The notes: generated by a model from the letters alone, not told the origin. Numbered from the stretch's first letter, positions 10,553-18,964 are shown. The stretch: 20,378 nt of DNA from Phoronis ovalis (GCA_028565635.1 JAOXYB010002569.1:1-20378), one strand, 5' to 3'. Translations and numbers: made by a program.

Positions 10553-11734
10553 TAAAAACTTAATTCCCAAAACCAATGATTCGTACAGTTAAGTTTAGTA
10601 GACAAACCATGTTAATTGTTAATATTTTATTCAGGTTTGTTTTTAGCAGATGTGAATGGTCTATTTGTTAGTAGTTGCTTTAATGCCAAGGCAATATACA
10701 TTTAATATTACAAATATGTAGTCAATTTTAAGTTACTTTTTGCTTAGATATGCTGCACTCATTTACTGCGTGTAGGTCTCGTGCCAAAACTGTCAAAAAA
10801 GAAAAATTTAAGTAATATTTAGTTCTACCAGTAGACAGTTATGGTCAGTTATGACTGTCAAATAATGAAGAAACCTATAAGAACATAAAATATTATAACA
10901 GTTTATTTTTTTATTATAATGTATTTTTGTATTTTCCGTCTGCTTTATTCGGACGATTTTTGATGATCTGTGATAAACAATATATAATTTGATTATTAAT
11001 GTTTTTTAAAAGGTCTACCAAGTAGAATAAACATTCCAATTATTGCGTTGAAATCAATCAGGTGTATAGTTGAATATTTTGTTATGTCATTGTGATGTTC
11101 ATTGTATAATTATTGTGTGAAATTTAGTTTAGTATTGTCCATTACTTTGTTTTTATTTTTCAATTAAACCGTCCAAATTTCTATAAATTTCATGGTGCCT
11201 ATCAAAACTGAATACCAGACATCGTTGTAAAGTATCTGCCTATATCTGACAAAAATATTAAAGGACTTTCTCAAACTACATGGACAGTCTTGTATAGCAA
11301 ACTGTTTTACAAACTGCAAAAGTTATGGGGAAAACATGTAGCCAGTAACATCCAATTAGCTTATTGTATTCTCATACCCCATTAGTCATGCATAGCTGGA
11401 TTTGTTATCAGTAAATGTAGCTTTTCTAAATTCTGGGGTTTACAATTTTTTATTTTAGGTAGGGTGGATTTACACATGTCTAGGTATTACTGTTTGTTAA
11501 AACAATTTCGTTGGTGCAACTTAAGTACGCCTGTTGGAGACATTTGCATAGAAAACTTTTTAACAAAAAGTTTATTCATGAAATAGTGTCCTGCTTTATG
11601 TGAAGAATAAGTTTTCTCACATTTTTCTCCAGATACAGGTTGTCATGGAAACTGATATTTGGGTGCTAGAAGAAGCATCAGTTAATAGACAAGTATACTG
11701 TATCTTTATAGTCTTCTTGTAAATAGTTAATAAA
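10553..11734 (+). other. 3' UTR / downstream region
   Basis: AT-rich DNA after the stop with three possible cleavage signals: AATAAA at 11026-11031, ATTAAA at 11163-11168 and AATAAA at 11729-11734. The first would give a UTR of about 490-500 bases. No coding frame is seen. GACAGT (10834-10839) and ACTGTC (10854-10859) form a weak stem in the proximal UTR. Confidence 0.55.
11026..11031 (+). terminator. Poly(A) signal AATAAA (likely main one)
   Basis: The canonical hexamer lies about 470 bases after the stop. It is followed within about 60-80 bases by TTGTTATGTCATTGTGATGTT, a GT/T-rich stretch of the kind expected downstream of a cleavage site. The ATTAAA at 11163 is a weaker alternative. Confidence 0.45.
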
Positions 11735-11926
11735 TCATTATCATATAATTTTTAAAATACATTTATTTTCTAGACAAAAAGTGTTTTTTTTCTTTTCAAG
11801 TGAGATCATTATAGATCTTAAAAATAATAAATTGGAGTATAATTGAAAGAATTATAACAGACGAAACATATTGGATATTTCCATCCAATTAAATATACCT
11901 AATCCCTTGGATCTAATTGCACAACG

Positions 11927-12118
11927 AAGCAATCCAACACTTAAAAATCCCAGGGGGTACTCGAGGTTTTTTGACTTGGGATGTGCCGTGCAACCCAACC
12001 CAAAATTTTGAAATTTTAGGGTAGCAATCCACATTTTGTGAAGTATAAGGGTAGCAATCCAAACTTTTTAAATATTTGAGCAAAGCAATCCATTTTTGAT
12101 TTTGTTACCCCGCAACAT
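11927..12118. repeat. Short G-rich-ended element with about 30-bp internal units
   Basis: CCCAGGGGGTACTCGAGG (from 11949) opens the element. AGGGTAGCAATCCA units follow at 12018 and 12048, 30 bases apart, and a decayed AGCAATCCA is at about 12085. Another AGCAATCCA at about 11929 lies just outside the G-run. The block ends near GTTACCCCG (12104-12112), whose reverse complement CGGGGTAAC loosely mirrors the G-run at the start. I see no target duplication. The style, a GGGGGTACTC end with GGGTA/TTTT internal units, recalls small non-autonomous elements I remember from cnidarian and mollusc genomes; that link is from memory and not checked. Confidence 0.5.
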
Positions 12119-12603
12119 GAAGCCGGATTAGTTAGTAAACAGCCAGCACCTATACCTACAGCTGTTCCGTCCATAAGTAAAGATAAAGATAGTGCTGATT
12201 TTCAAACCAATAGATTTTCCTGCCCTGCACCTGGCTGCCTGAAAGTTTATGCCACTTTTAAAAACTTGGAGATCAAAGCACTTGGATGTTGACAACCATG
12301 TGTTCAAGAAGGACAATGAGCCATCCAGTGATCAGGTATTAAAGAAATGGGCCGAGCGTTGCCAGAATATTGGGGACAGGCAGATATTTATTTCCACTTC
12401 TGCAACTGCAAGAAGCCCCAGTGGTTGAAATGGGTTGGGCAATGACGCATGCCAGAGCTGCAGAATTTTCTTACAGATGTTTTTCTAGAAGAGGAAGAAC
12501 AAAACGCAAAGCAGATCCAGCAGATGTAGCAAAACAAGTAAAGAACTTGCGAGCTGGGGGCAAGAAGGTGTTTAAGAAGGCTGGCTTACAGCTCCACAAA
12601 TAA
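12104..12603 (+). pseudogene. Frameshifted remnant of a C2H2 zinc-finger protein gene
   Basis: Three frames must be combined. The first, 12104-12292, gives VTPQHEAGLVSKQP and then FSCPAPGCLKVYATFKNLE, with a CxxxxC pair. The second, 12279-12425, supplies HLDVDNHVFKKD (H-x5-H, the missing histidine half of a C2H2 finger) and LKKWAERCQNIGDR. Next EMGWAMTH is read near 12430 and QNFLTDVFLEEEEQ from 12461 in another frame. The last frame gives RKADPADVAKQVKNL and KKVFKKAGLQLHK, ending TAA at 12601. The order finger, GWA, FL..F.EGE-like, K.DP..VA..., GK..F resembles a zinc-finger family of unknown function that I recall as multicopy in marine invertebrates. At least three frame changes and a TGA make a working product unlikely. 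It could be a retrocopy or transposon passenger. Confidence 0.7.
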
Positions 12604-13190
12604 CTAGTTTTTCTCTTGTCTGAGCACACTTTAGAGAAAGAACATGCTGATGCACAAAAGCAATGACGATGTAAGACTGATCTTGTGTTGGAATGAATTT
12701 TAAATGTTATCTCCAGCTTCAGTATCTTTCTGCTGTCCTTTCATCTCATTTTTTACGTTATGCACCGCCTTTTGTAAATAAATTGTGTGCATAAACGATA
12801 GACATGCAAGGGAAAATATTTCAAGAAATTGTTATGTAATTTTAAATTAGTGACTTTTGTATAGATCTGAAGTACATGTACGGTATGTGTGATTTTAATG
12901 GCTTTCTGTGTGAATAGTCTGTGTAATTTTTCCATGAATCAGCGTTTTTTGTTAAAACAAGTATGATTAAGCCATTATTTTGATTTCTAAATTGCCTATA
13001 ATAATTATACTCTTGGAAGTTTATAGTAAAAAACAGGTTGAAGTTTATTTGGTCCTGATTAAATCATTTGCCATGTCTATAATGCCCATCCAATGTGTAG
13101 GATTATATTTTTTTAACATTATTGGTTTTTACATTAGAAAAGAATAGAATAAATACATCATGCATTATAATCTGGTTTATCATTGTTTTG
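12604..13190. other. AT-rich stretch, nothing recognised
   Basis: Apart from the AATAAA at 12777 I see no gene, RNA or structured repeat here. Confidence 0.5.
12777..12782 (+). terminator. AATAAA downstream of the pseudogene
   Basis: AATAAA lies 174 bases after the pseudogene's last stop. It may be the poly(A) signal of the ancestral transcript, which would fit a retrocopy or a decayed gene with its own 3' end. No poly(A) tract follows, so the support is weak. Confidence 0.2.
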
Positions 13191-13214
13191 GTGGGGTACT
13201 CTTATTCAAAATGA

Positions 13215-13560
13215 CTATGTGGTGTCCTAGAACCACCTTTGAATCGTCCAGGCAGCGTTTCGTCTTCGCGGCTATATAGAGTTACTACTTTTCTATTTAG
13301 AGTACAACTAGTTTCAGAAAACGTGCCACTGGGTGCCCTTGTAGACGCAACGTTACGTACGTGCCCTCTCGGGTACAAACATGGCTGCCAGTTGGCCATA
13401 TTGGATGTAATCAAGGTCAAAAGTCCACAAAGGAAGTATAACAGACCTGCATTTACCCTGTACCGAATATGAAGCTGTACGGGTACAAACTGAAGCTGTT
13501 ATTGCAAGACAGTGTTACAACGACGACGCCTGCACTACGGCATAAAAAGTAAGAAAAATG
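13215..13560. other. GC-richer patch with TATA-like box and CpG sites
   Basis: This patch is less AT-rich than its surroundings and holds many CpGs (GCGTTTCGTCTTCGCGG, CAACGTTACGTACGTG). CTATATAGAG at about 13270 resembles a TATA box. AAACATGGCTGCCAG at 13378 begins a nine-codon frame (MAASWPYWM, then stop). GGGTACAAAC occurs twice, before ATGGCTGCC and again at about 13480. It could be a small promoter-like region or an older repeat; open frames on both strands overlap it and neither looks like a known protein. Confidence 0.3.
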
Positions 13561-13738
13561 CCGGGGTATTAATTAGCATATCTCCTTGTTGCCCATTTTC
13601 CCCCAAATTATAAATTACCTCCCCATGAAAACAAAAAATTCAATTTTTTTTTATTTATTGGCCTTCACATAAGGATTTTCAACAATGATTGTTGTGATGC
13701 TGGAATGGCGTTTTTTCTTGATCATTTAAGCGAGTTGA

Positions 13739-13921
13739 CTATTTTTTGGACTTTCTTCGACAAGCCCGGTTGTTGGGATTCCGCTGCTTCGAATGGTTAT
13801 TCAGATCGGCCCTAGTGCCTTTTCCCTTATAGGTGCTGTAAAATGCAAAAAGCGTCGTAAATTGGATGGAAGAAAACGAAATGCTTATATATTCAATGAA
13901 ATTACACACATGCATTTTTAA
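13739..13921 (+). CDS. Short open frame with PVVGI block (possible exon or repeat remnant)
   Basis: Open for 60 codons after TGA at 13736 and ending at TAA (13919-13921). It contains TSPVVGIPLLRMVIQIGPSA followed by a basic stretch, CKKRRKLDGRKRN. The first half aligns without gaps to the frame at 14301-14516 (PPVVGIALVAVIVKVGFSM), and the DNA match begins GTTGTTGGGATT in both. I do not recognise a family. It may be a fragment of a duplicated gene or a repeat with an open frame. Low confidence that it is translated. Confidence 0.2.
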   Translation, partial: LFFGLSSTSPVVGIPLLRMVIQIGPSAFSLIGAVKCKKRRKLDGRKRNAYIFNEITHMHF

Positions 13922-14300
13922 AGCAAATATGTAATTTGTTCACACAAAGCACTCGTGACATAAAGTACATAATTATGTTTTACCAATTTGAAACTTATTC
14001 CTGCTCCGCAGAATCGCGGTTGCATGAGACTATATATATAATCACATTTTCTGACAAAAGAGAACAAATATAGATTGCCATGCACCTGATTAGGCAGCAA
14101 ATTTTAACTAGTTTTTTTAGGCTTTTAGCATTTGGCTGCACGAGTAATACATACATATCATTCTACACTGCTAACTGCACGGCATCTCTAGTACAGCTTA
14201 ATAAGTATAAATGAGTACGGTTTTACTATAAAAAGGCAAAAATTGACCAATTGTTATATATAGCAAATTGACTGCCTCATATTTCTAACATAAAACGAAC

Positions 14301-14516
14301 ATGCTACTATACTTAATAACTAGACGCAAAAATAAAGGTGCTTTACCGGCTATGCCCTTTGTACCTCCAGTTGTTGGGATTGCACTGGTTGCTGTGATTG
14401 TCAAGGTTGGCTTTAGTATGCTTTTTGCCTACTTGGCTGAACATACCACCCATGTCCAATACCTCTGTTTTGCAGTTTCTATACAAACTGTAACAGAAAC
14501 TGGCAATTTCTAAACT
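14301..14516 (+). CDS. Short open frame with hydrophobic PVVGI segment
   Basis: An ATG-initiated frame of 70 codons ending TAA. Residues about 20-47 (VPPVVGIALVAVIVKVGFSM and onward LFAYLAEHT) would form one membrane helix. It shares the PVVGI(A/P)L(V/L)..VI...G.S pattern with the frame at 13739. There is no Kozak or splice support and the start context is AT-rich. It may be an exon remnant or coincidental. Confidence 0.2.
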
Positions 14517-14736
14517 AATGACACCTTGTGTTAAACTTATATCACACAAGTGTTATTGTATGTATGTGGATCCATATTAATTTTGTATACTAGCGATATT
14601 TTTTGCTCTGAAAGCTCGACCAAATTCTTGCTTCCTTAGCAACTGACAAAACGTGTGTGATCCCAACAAAATTGACAGTTGAACTGCGCACAACTTGGAA
14701 CCTTGTATCTGCAAAATATCAATGCAATCCAGACGG

Positions 14737-14744
14737 TCATTTTC
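14737..14744 (+). repeat. Target-site duplication, left copy (TCATTTTC)
   Basis: The eight bases immediately left of the element start are identical to 15785-15792 on its right side. The flanking base differs on each side, so the duplication is exactly eight bases if the element ends in CCCGGG on both sides. Confidence 0.8.
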
Positions 14745-14792
14745 CCCGGGGGGGCTCACTTGAAAAAAATCGGGTGCGCATGCTGGTCCGAA
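14745..14792 (+). repeat. Left terminal inverted repeat
   Basis: CCCGGGGGGGCTCACTTG, A7, then TCGGGTGCGCATGCTGGTCC. The outer 25 bases match the right end with one length difference in the G-run. The inner part matches with small gaps at CATGCTGGTCCG. Confidence 0.8.
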
Positions 14793-14853
14793 AAAACGGG
14801 GAAAATGGCGGGGAAAAGGGGTACCTTTTTGACGTTCGACGGGGTTCCTGGAA

Positions 14854-14980
14854 CCCCATTTAGAGGTTGATTTTGGCGGAAAACCACATTAAAGGGTATG
14901 TTTTTGGCAAATGTACCTTTCCCATTTAGGGCCGGGTTGGTTTTTCACCTATACACCTCCCGTTTAGGGGTTGCTTTTTA
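14854..14980 (+). repeat. Left array of CCCGTTTAGGGG-type units
   Basis: CCCCATTTAGAGGTTG (about 14854), CCCATTTAGGGCCGG (about 14922) and TCCCGTTTAGGGGTTGC (about 14960) are diverged copies of the unit that forms the right array, in the same orientation. Confidence 0.65.
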
Positions 14981-15140
14981 TCAGGTAAAGTAACAAAACA
15001 TCGATACAAGGTCGATCTATCAGTGCTGTCGGGCCTACAGTCCAAATGTTTACTTCCGCCTTGAGTTGCATTTTATGTAAATGTAACATGTTAGCAATGG
15101 TTGTCTTAATAATACTTGAAGAATTGCTTGCCACCCTCAG

Positions 15141-15217
15141 CCAACAGATGATGGAAGACGAGTGTGAAGATGACATGTGTGAAAAAGTGTCACCAACAGT
15201 ACATGTCCCCCAAGTTG
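15141..15217 (+). other. Exon-like segment inside the transposon
   Basis: CCACCCTCAG ends at 15140 and GTAAGT, a consensus donor, starts at 15218. Between them the frame is open and acidic, reading QQMMEDECEDDMCEKVSP and HVPQVG. The longer open frame runs upstream through LEELLATLSQ. Composition is more coding-like than anywhere else in the element. It may be a piece of host gene captured by the transposon, or chance. The product is not recognised. Confidence 0.3.
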
Positions 15218-15574
15218 GTAAGTTTGGTGATATAAAAAGAAAATAGTATAAATTATTATTCAAATTAGCTTAAAATATAAAACAGTGTCCAGTGTAATTG
15301 TATTCTGTTACATGAAAAGCATTGGTTTTAAAACTTTCTATTCTTCATTCATTCTTTTTATCATTGTTTCTCTAGTAAATTAAGTGTGTCATAAATTAAT
15401 TATATATTAATAAAATTATCAAAAGTATGAGCTTTATTTTTTACATTCAGGTATCATGTATAAATCCACTCTGGTGTCACAACCGGTCACAACTCAATGC
15501 AAATACCGACTTCATTATCAAAAGACCGTCTGAAGAGGATACTTCCCGTTTTAGTGTTTCATTTTTAAAGTTAA

Positions 15575-15712
15575 ATTTTTACTTCCCGTTTAGGGGTACC
15601 ATTTTTAAGACAAAACTTCCCGTTTAAGGGTACCTTTTTCGCTTTTTGAGCAAAATCCTCCCGTTTAGGGGTGGTATTTTGATCCTCCACTTAATTCCCG
15701 TTTAGGGGCTTA
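15575..15712 (+). repeat. Right array of CCCGTTTAGGGG units
   Basis: CTTCCCGTTTAGGGGTACC (about 15580), CTTCCCGTTTAAGGGTACC (about 15616), CTCCCGTTTAGGGGTGG (about 15657) and ATTCCCGTTTAGGGGC (about 15694) recur every 35-40 bases, each followed by a T-rich spacer (ATTTTTAAG, TTTTTCGC). A weaker copy, TTCCCGTTTTAGTG, lies at about 15542. All face the same way as the left array. Confidence 0.8.
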
Positions 15713-15734
15713 TTTTCCGGTATTTTGCACTCTA

Positions 15735-15784
15735 CGGACGAGCATGGATACCCGTCCGACTTTTTTTCAAGTGAGCCCCCCGGG
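15735..15784 (-). repeat. Right terminal inverted repeat
   Basis: On the minus strand it reads CCCGGGGGGCTCACTTG, A7, GTCGGACGGGTATCCATGC, TCGTCCG. This mirrors the left end, with six instead of seven G and several extra bases inside. Confidence 0.8.
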
Positions 15785-15792
15785 TCATTTTC
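15785..15792 (+). repeat. Target-site duplication, right copy (TCATTTTC)
   Basis: Identical to 14737-14744. It is followed by ACGAAACGGTTCCAGACGGA, part of an older repeat. Confidence 0.8.
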
Positions 15793-16020
15793 ACGAAACG
15801 GTTCCAGACGGACATCAAACATGGCTGATAATCGTCCACATTAGATCTGATAAGTTTCTACGCCATGTTTATTCCCTGTAGTAGCTTGTGTATCCAATAA
15901 ATATTGAAATATCAAAAGAAATCCACCAGTCATTTTCGTGAAACAACTACGGACGGACGGAAGACAGAACCCAAATTATAAGCCCCCCTAGACTACGTCT
16001 GTTGCTTTGTTGGGGGTTAA
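15785..16020 (+). repeat. Older repeat with ACGGAC words and a C/G-run stem
   Basis: TCATTTTCxxGAAAC, eight variable bases, then ACGGAC occurs at 15785-15813 and again at 15930-15958, where it continues GGACGGACGGAAGACAGAAC. It ends with AAGCCCCCCTAGACTACGTC, a T-rich loop and TTGGGGGTTAA (to 16020), able to form a CCCCC/GGGGG stem. I associate this GGACGGACGG plus C-run/G-run pattern with abundant bivalve repeats; that is memory, not a search. The transposon at 14745 appears to sit inside or beside it. Confidence 0.55.
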
Positions 16021-16980
16021 AATATGTACAGAAAAGATATTGACTAGAGACTAAAGACCGTAAAGAGACAGCGTACATGCTGTCAGGTTGACGACAGTCA
16101 ATGTAATTGTCCTAACTAATGTCTAAAATTACTCAAAGTTGTCACTTAGATAAATACTTTATAATAGAAACCTTTATAATAATTAAAATGTCGCTTACCT
16201 ACAAAAAAATGTAGAAAAATGTTCTAACTGATGGCGGACAATCACGTGACAAAAAAAATTAACATGAATAAAAACATATTTACATAACTAATATAAAGGT
16301 ACGGTTCTTGACGGTAACACACTTCCCTCCTAATAAATGATCTCCTGATCTACAACTATATATTTTAAAACCATTAAAAGCAGCTAGTGACAGGGACTAT
16401 ATATTCATAAGCTTTTCAGTTTAAAACTATTCTGTTAGTATACGTGTGACTTCTGATCCGATAGTAAAAGTACATTTGTTATGAATACCGTATTGTATCA
16501 AAAGCGTGTCGTAGTCTGGTTATTAATAATAACGTACGTACGTTCTTGATGAAGGCATACTGATTGTTTGAACAGAACAGAGATGAATTTATTTTCAACT
16601 ACATCTTCATATCATTTTGCGAAAACTGAGGCATGTTATGTACTGTACAAGTATTCGGGATTAAAGCATGCACATGTAGTTGGCGTAATGCAGTAGTTTG
16701 ACATTCTCAATAACGAGGCTGGTACATACGTATCCCTATTTCCAAGAAATAAATTTTCGTGGAAATTCCCGCTCTATTTATTTACTAAAATGCTTTTGTA
16801 ATAAATAAATTATATTTTTAAGCTGAAGTATTCAACTGTTTAAATTCAGGTATTATTAAAATCTGGTTTATTTCTCGTGTTTCAAATTTTGTGCATTATT
16901 CCTGAAAGCAATAATCAGAGATGGGATAAAGTTAAAAATAGCCTTGATAAAATCTGAATATTTTTGTTTAAAGATTAAAA
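16021..16980. other. About 1 kb without a gene
   Basis: AT-rich. GACAGCGTACATGCTGTC (16066-16083) is a short stem. TGGCGGACAATCACGTGAC (about 16233-16251) has an E-box core, CACGTG. AACGTACGTACGTT (16531-16544) is a 14-bp palindrome. No coding frame or RNA is recognised. Confidence 0.45.
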
Positions 16981-17091
16981 ACAAATAGTTTATTTAATAA
17001 CAGTAATAATCACTTCTGATGTCGTGTGACGGAATATGATTTCATTTTGGTTTTCATAATTATATTTATTACAATTAATTAAATCACTTGA

Positions 17092-17128
17092 ACATGCATG
17101 ATTATATTCAGTTTTTTTTGTAGTGCAA
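17092..17128 (+). repeat. 37-bp dispersed repeat, copy 1
   Basis: ACATGCATGATTATATTCAG, eight T, then GTAGTGCAA. It is identical to 17660-17696 except at two bases. The flanks are AT-rich but not alignable, so the repeat unit is short. Confidence 0.75.
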
Positions 17129-17290
17129 TATTGTGTATGGTTCATTGTACAGATGTGATTCATTTGTAATTCAACATGCATGCACAGATTAAAGCAAATT
17201 ATATATTTGATGATACTTTAGTTATTTATGTATGCACGGTGATAACATGTTAATCTATCCTCTTTTTTTGCACGAAAACCTCAATCGGAT

Positions 17291-17320
17291 AAGGAAAAAG
17301 GGAATAATTCCTTTTTCCTT
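17291..17320. repeat. Perfect 11-bp inverted repeat (hairpin)
   Basis: AAGGAAAAAGG and CCTTTTTCCTT are separated by GAATAATT. The inner AAT/ATT could pair further with a bulged G. No terminator or small-RNA context is evident. Confidence 0.7.
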
Positions 17321-17523
17321 GGTAAAAAATGAAAAGGAAGTAACTTAATTGACATACGAAAAATGTGTAATTTTCCTATCGGCAGACAGTTGAACCATTT
17401 TCAAGGTGGTATGTGATAACACAAGATATAATCATTTAGATTCTTTTTTTACTTTTCATGTATGAGGAGGTGAAAAAAGTAGAAACTTTATTTTTGCTTT
17501 ATGGTTATATGAAGTGAATTACT

Positions 17524-17847
17524 TTACTCAGAAATTAAAACACAGCTAGGTATTGAAACACATGAAATAAGTATTTTTATTATAAATAAAGTAATTATAA
17601 ATGAATTAAAAATAAGATATATATTTTTTTGCATTTGACTGAACACATTTAAAGAATTAACATGCATGACTATATTCAGTTTTTTTTGTAGTACAACTCT
17701 TGTATTTTTAACTTTGGAATGCACCAGATAGCAGGAAACAGCATCAGAAAATAATCTTTCACACTCCCGCTGTTCTAGGGGGTGACCCTCCTGCGCGACA
17801 AAAGGCCACGCGCTAGCTTCCTTGGCGCTGCTGTTGCTGGTCTGCGA
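17524..17847 (-). CDS. Minus-strand open frame with a GC-rich, exon-like start
   Basis: Read on the minus strand, the frame is open after TGA (17848-17850) for about 107 codons. The first 40 or so residues have ordinary codons: TSNSSAKEASAWPFVAQEGH then PLEQRECERLFSDAVSCYLV. A minus-strand acceptor (GATCGCAG) sits just before ACC at 17841. Around 17720 the composition turns AT-rich and the frame enters the 37-bp repeat. The coding part, if real, is therefore about 17720-17841, with no clear donor (CTG|GTGCAT is the best). The product is not recognised. It could be one exon of a minus-strand gene or a decayed fragment. Confidence 0.3.
   Translation of the reverse strand, partial: SQTSNSSAKEASAWPFVAQEGHPLEQRECERLFSDAVSCYLVHSKVKNTRVVLQKKLNIVMHVNSLNVFSQMQKNIYLIFNSFIITLFIIKILISCVSIPSCVLISE
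17660..17696 (+). repeat. 37-bp dispersed repeat, copy 2
   Basis: ACATGCATGACTATATTCAG, eight T, then GTAGTACAA, 568 bases after copy 1, same orientation, two mismatches. Confidence 0.75.
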
Positions 17848-17849
17848 TC

Positions 17850-18890
17850 AAAATTTGCAAAAAATCTCCCTCCCAAAAATTCTTGCAACTTGACAGGTAT
17901 GCATTTCAAAAACAAAGCTGTTCGTTTTTAAGCTATTTTATAAGACAATCGACATATGAACAAAGCCATCTTAAAATCATCATATTATAGGATTCTTTGT
18001 TATTTTCACTGAACATGTATAAAATAAAATGTGTAAAAAATTACTTGCATGAGTTGGAATTGGACCCAACAAAATTCAAATTCCTTTGTAACTTTCTACT
18101 AAATATGTGTGGTCGTGACATGTATATGATAATTTTGAAACCTAAATTGAAACATTTTGCTTTGATTTGACAGGTCCTTTACTCTATTAGTATATGAGAA
18201 TATTCTACTAAGCTTGGGGTGTAATAACTATAATCTTAAAAATATCCGTTTTAGTACAAATATTTACAAAATTTCAATATGAAAAATCACACTAAACTTT
18301 GTATAAAACACCTGGTACAGTTTTCCCCAAAATGCATCAGAAAATCATGAAGAGAGAAATAAAATAAACAAAAACTAAAAGGCTCAAATTCTTTCTTGCA
18401 AAAAATGGGATCTACCACTTTTAGTCCCTTGGATACAGCAAAGTTTTGTTATACCAGTTGAATGTAAATTTGTAATACAACGGACTGCAGGGCAGGCTCG
18501 GCAGTTTGTAATGCGTTCGTTTACTGAAATATAATTTGGATATTAAAAAATCAGTAAAGTTCTTGAAGGTATGCCATAGTATAAATGCTGTCATAGAAAA
18601 TGTTACTGCCTGTTACTTAGTATATTTTAGCGTCATCCATATTAATTCTCATATAAAATCTGTCATTACTGGATCAGTCCTAGTTGAGAATTCCCTAAAG
18701 TAACCCCTGAAATTACAGAGATACATTGTAGATTCAAAAACACATGTTAGGGAATTATGCCGCTGAGGCCTAAAACAGGATAGCTGATGTTTGTTTAATG
18801 TGTTACTTTTGTACCAACCACCCATCAAATGGATTTATTTGGAATTGTATTTGTGCCATCAATAATACTAACTAATATACTAACAATATC
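17850..18890. other. About 1 kb without a gene
   Basis: AT-rich, no open frame of note, no repeat or RNA recognised. Confidence 0.5.
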
Positions 18891-18964
18891 TATCATTAAT
18901 AATATTTTTTCTGCCCCCCTTTCCCTGTACAACCAAAATTTTTAACCGTCAATTGAAAATTATA

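Larger units (their letters stand above)
14745..15784. mobile_element. 1040-bp non-autonomous DNA transposon with terminal inverted repeats
   Basis: The left end reads CCCGGGGGGGCTCACTTG then seven A. The right end is its inverse, seven T then CAAGTGAGCCCCCCGGG. The match continues inward with gaps through TCGG...CATGCT(G/C)GTCCG, so the terminal inverted repeats are about 45-50 bp. TCATTTTC flanks both ends. No transposase-like frame is present, so the element must be mobilised in trans. An 8-bp duplication fits hAT, P, Merlin or Zisupton-like families among others, and I cannot choose between them. Inside both ends lie CCCGTTTAGGGG units around a more ordinary core (about 14990-15540). The near-identical ends and intact duplication suggest it is not very old. 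Confidence 0.85.

Noticed and set aside
14679-14870. Open frames running across the left transposon end
   Set aside because: They cross the insertion junction and depend on the inverted repeat and homopolymer runs; not a gene.
16531-16544. AACGTACGTACGTT palindrome as a regulatory site
   Set aside because: It is simple ACGT repetition with no gene nearby; structure noted only.
17760-17850. Possible tRNA or tRNA-derived SINE in the GC island
   Set aside because: No convincing A box or GGTTCGA B box and no cloverleaf could be drawn.
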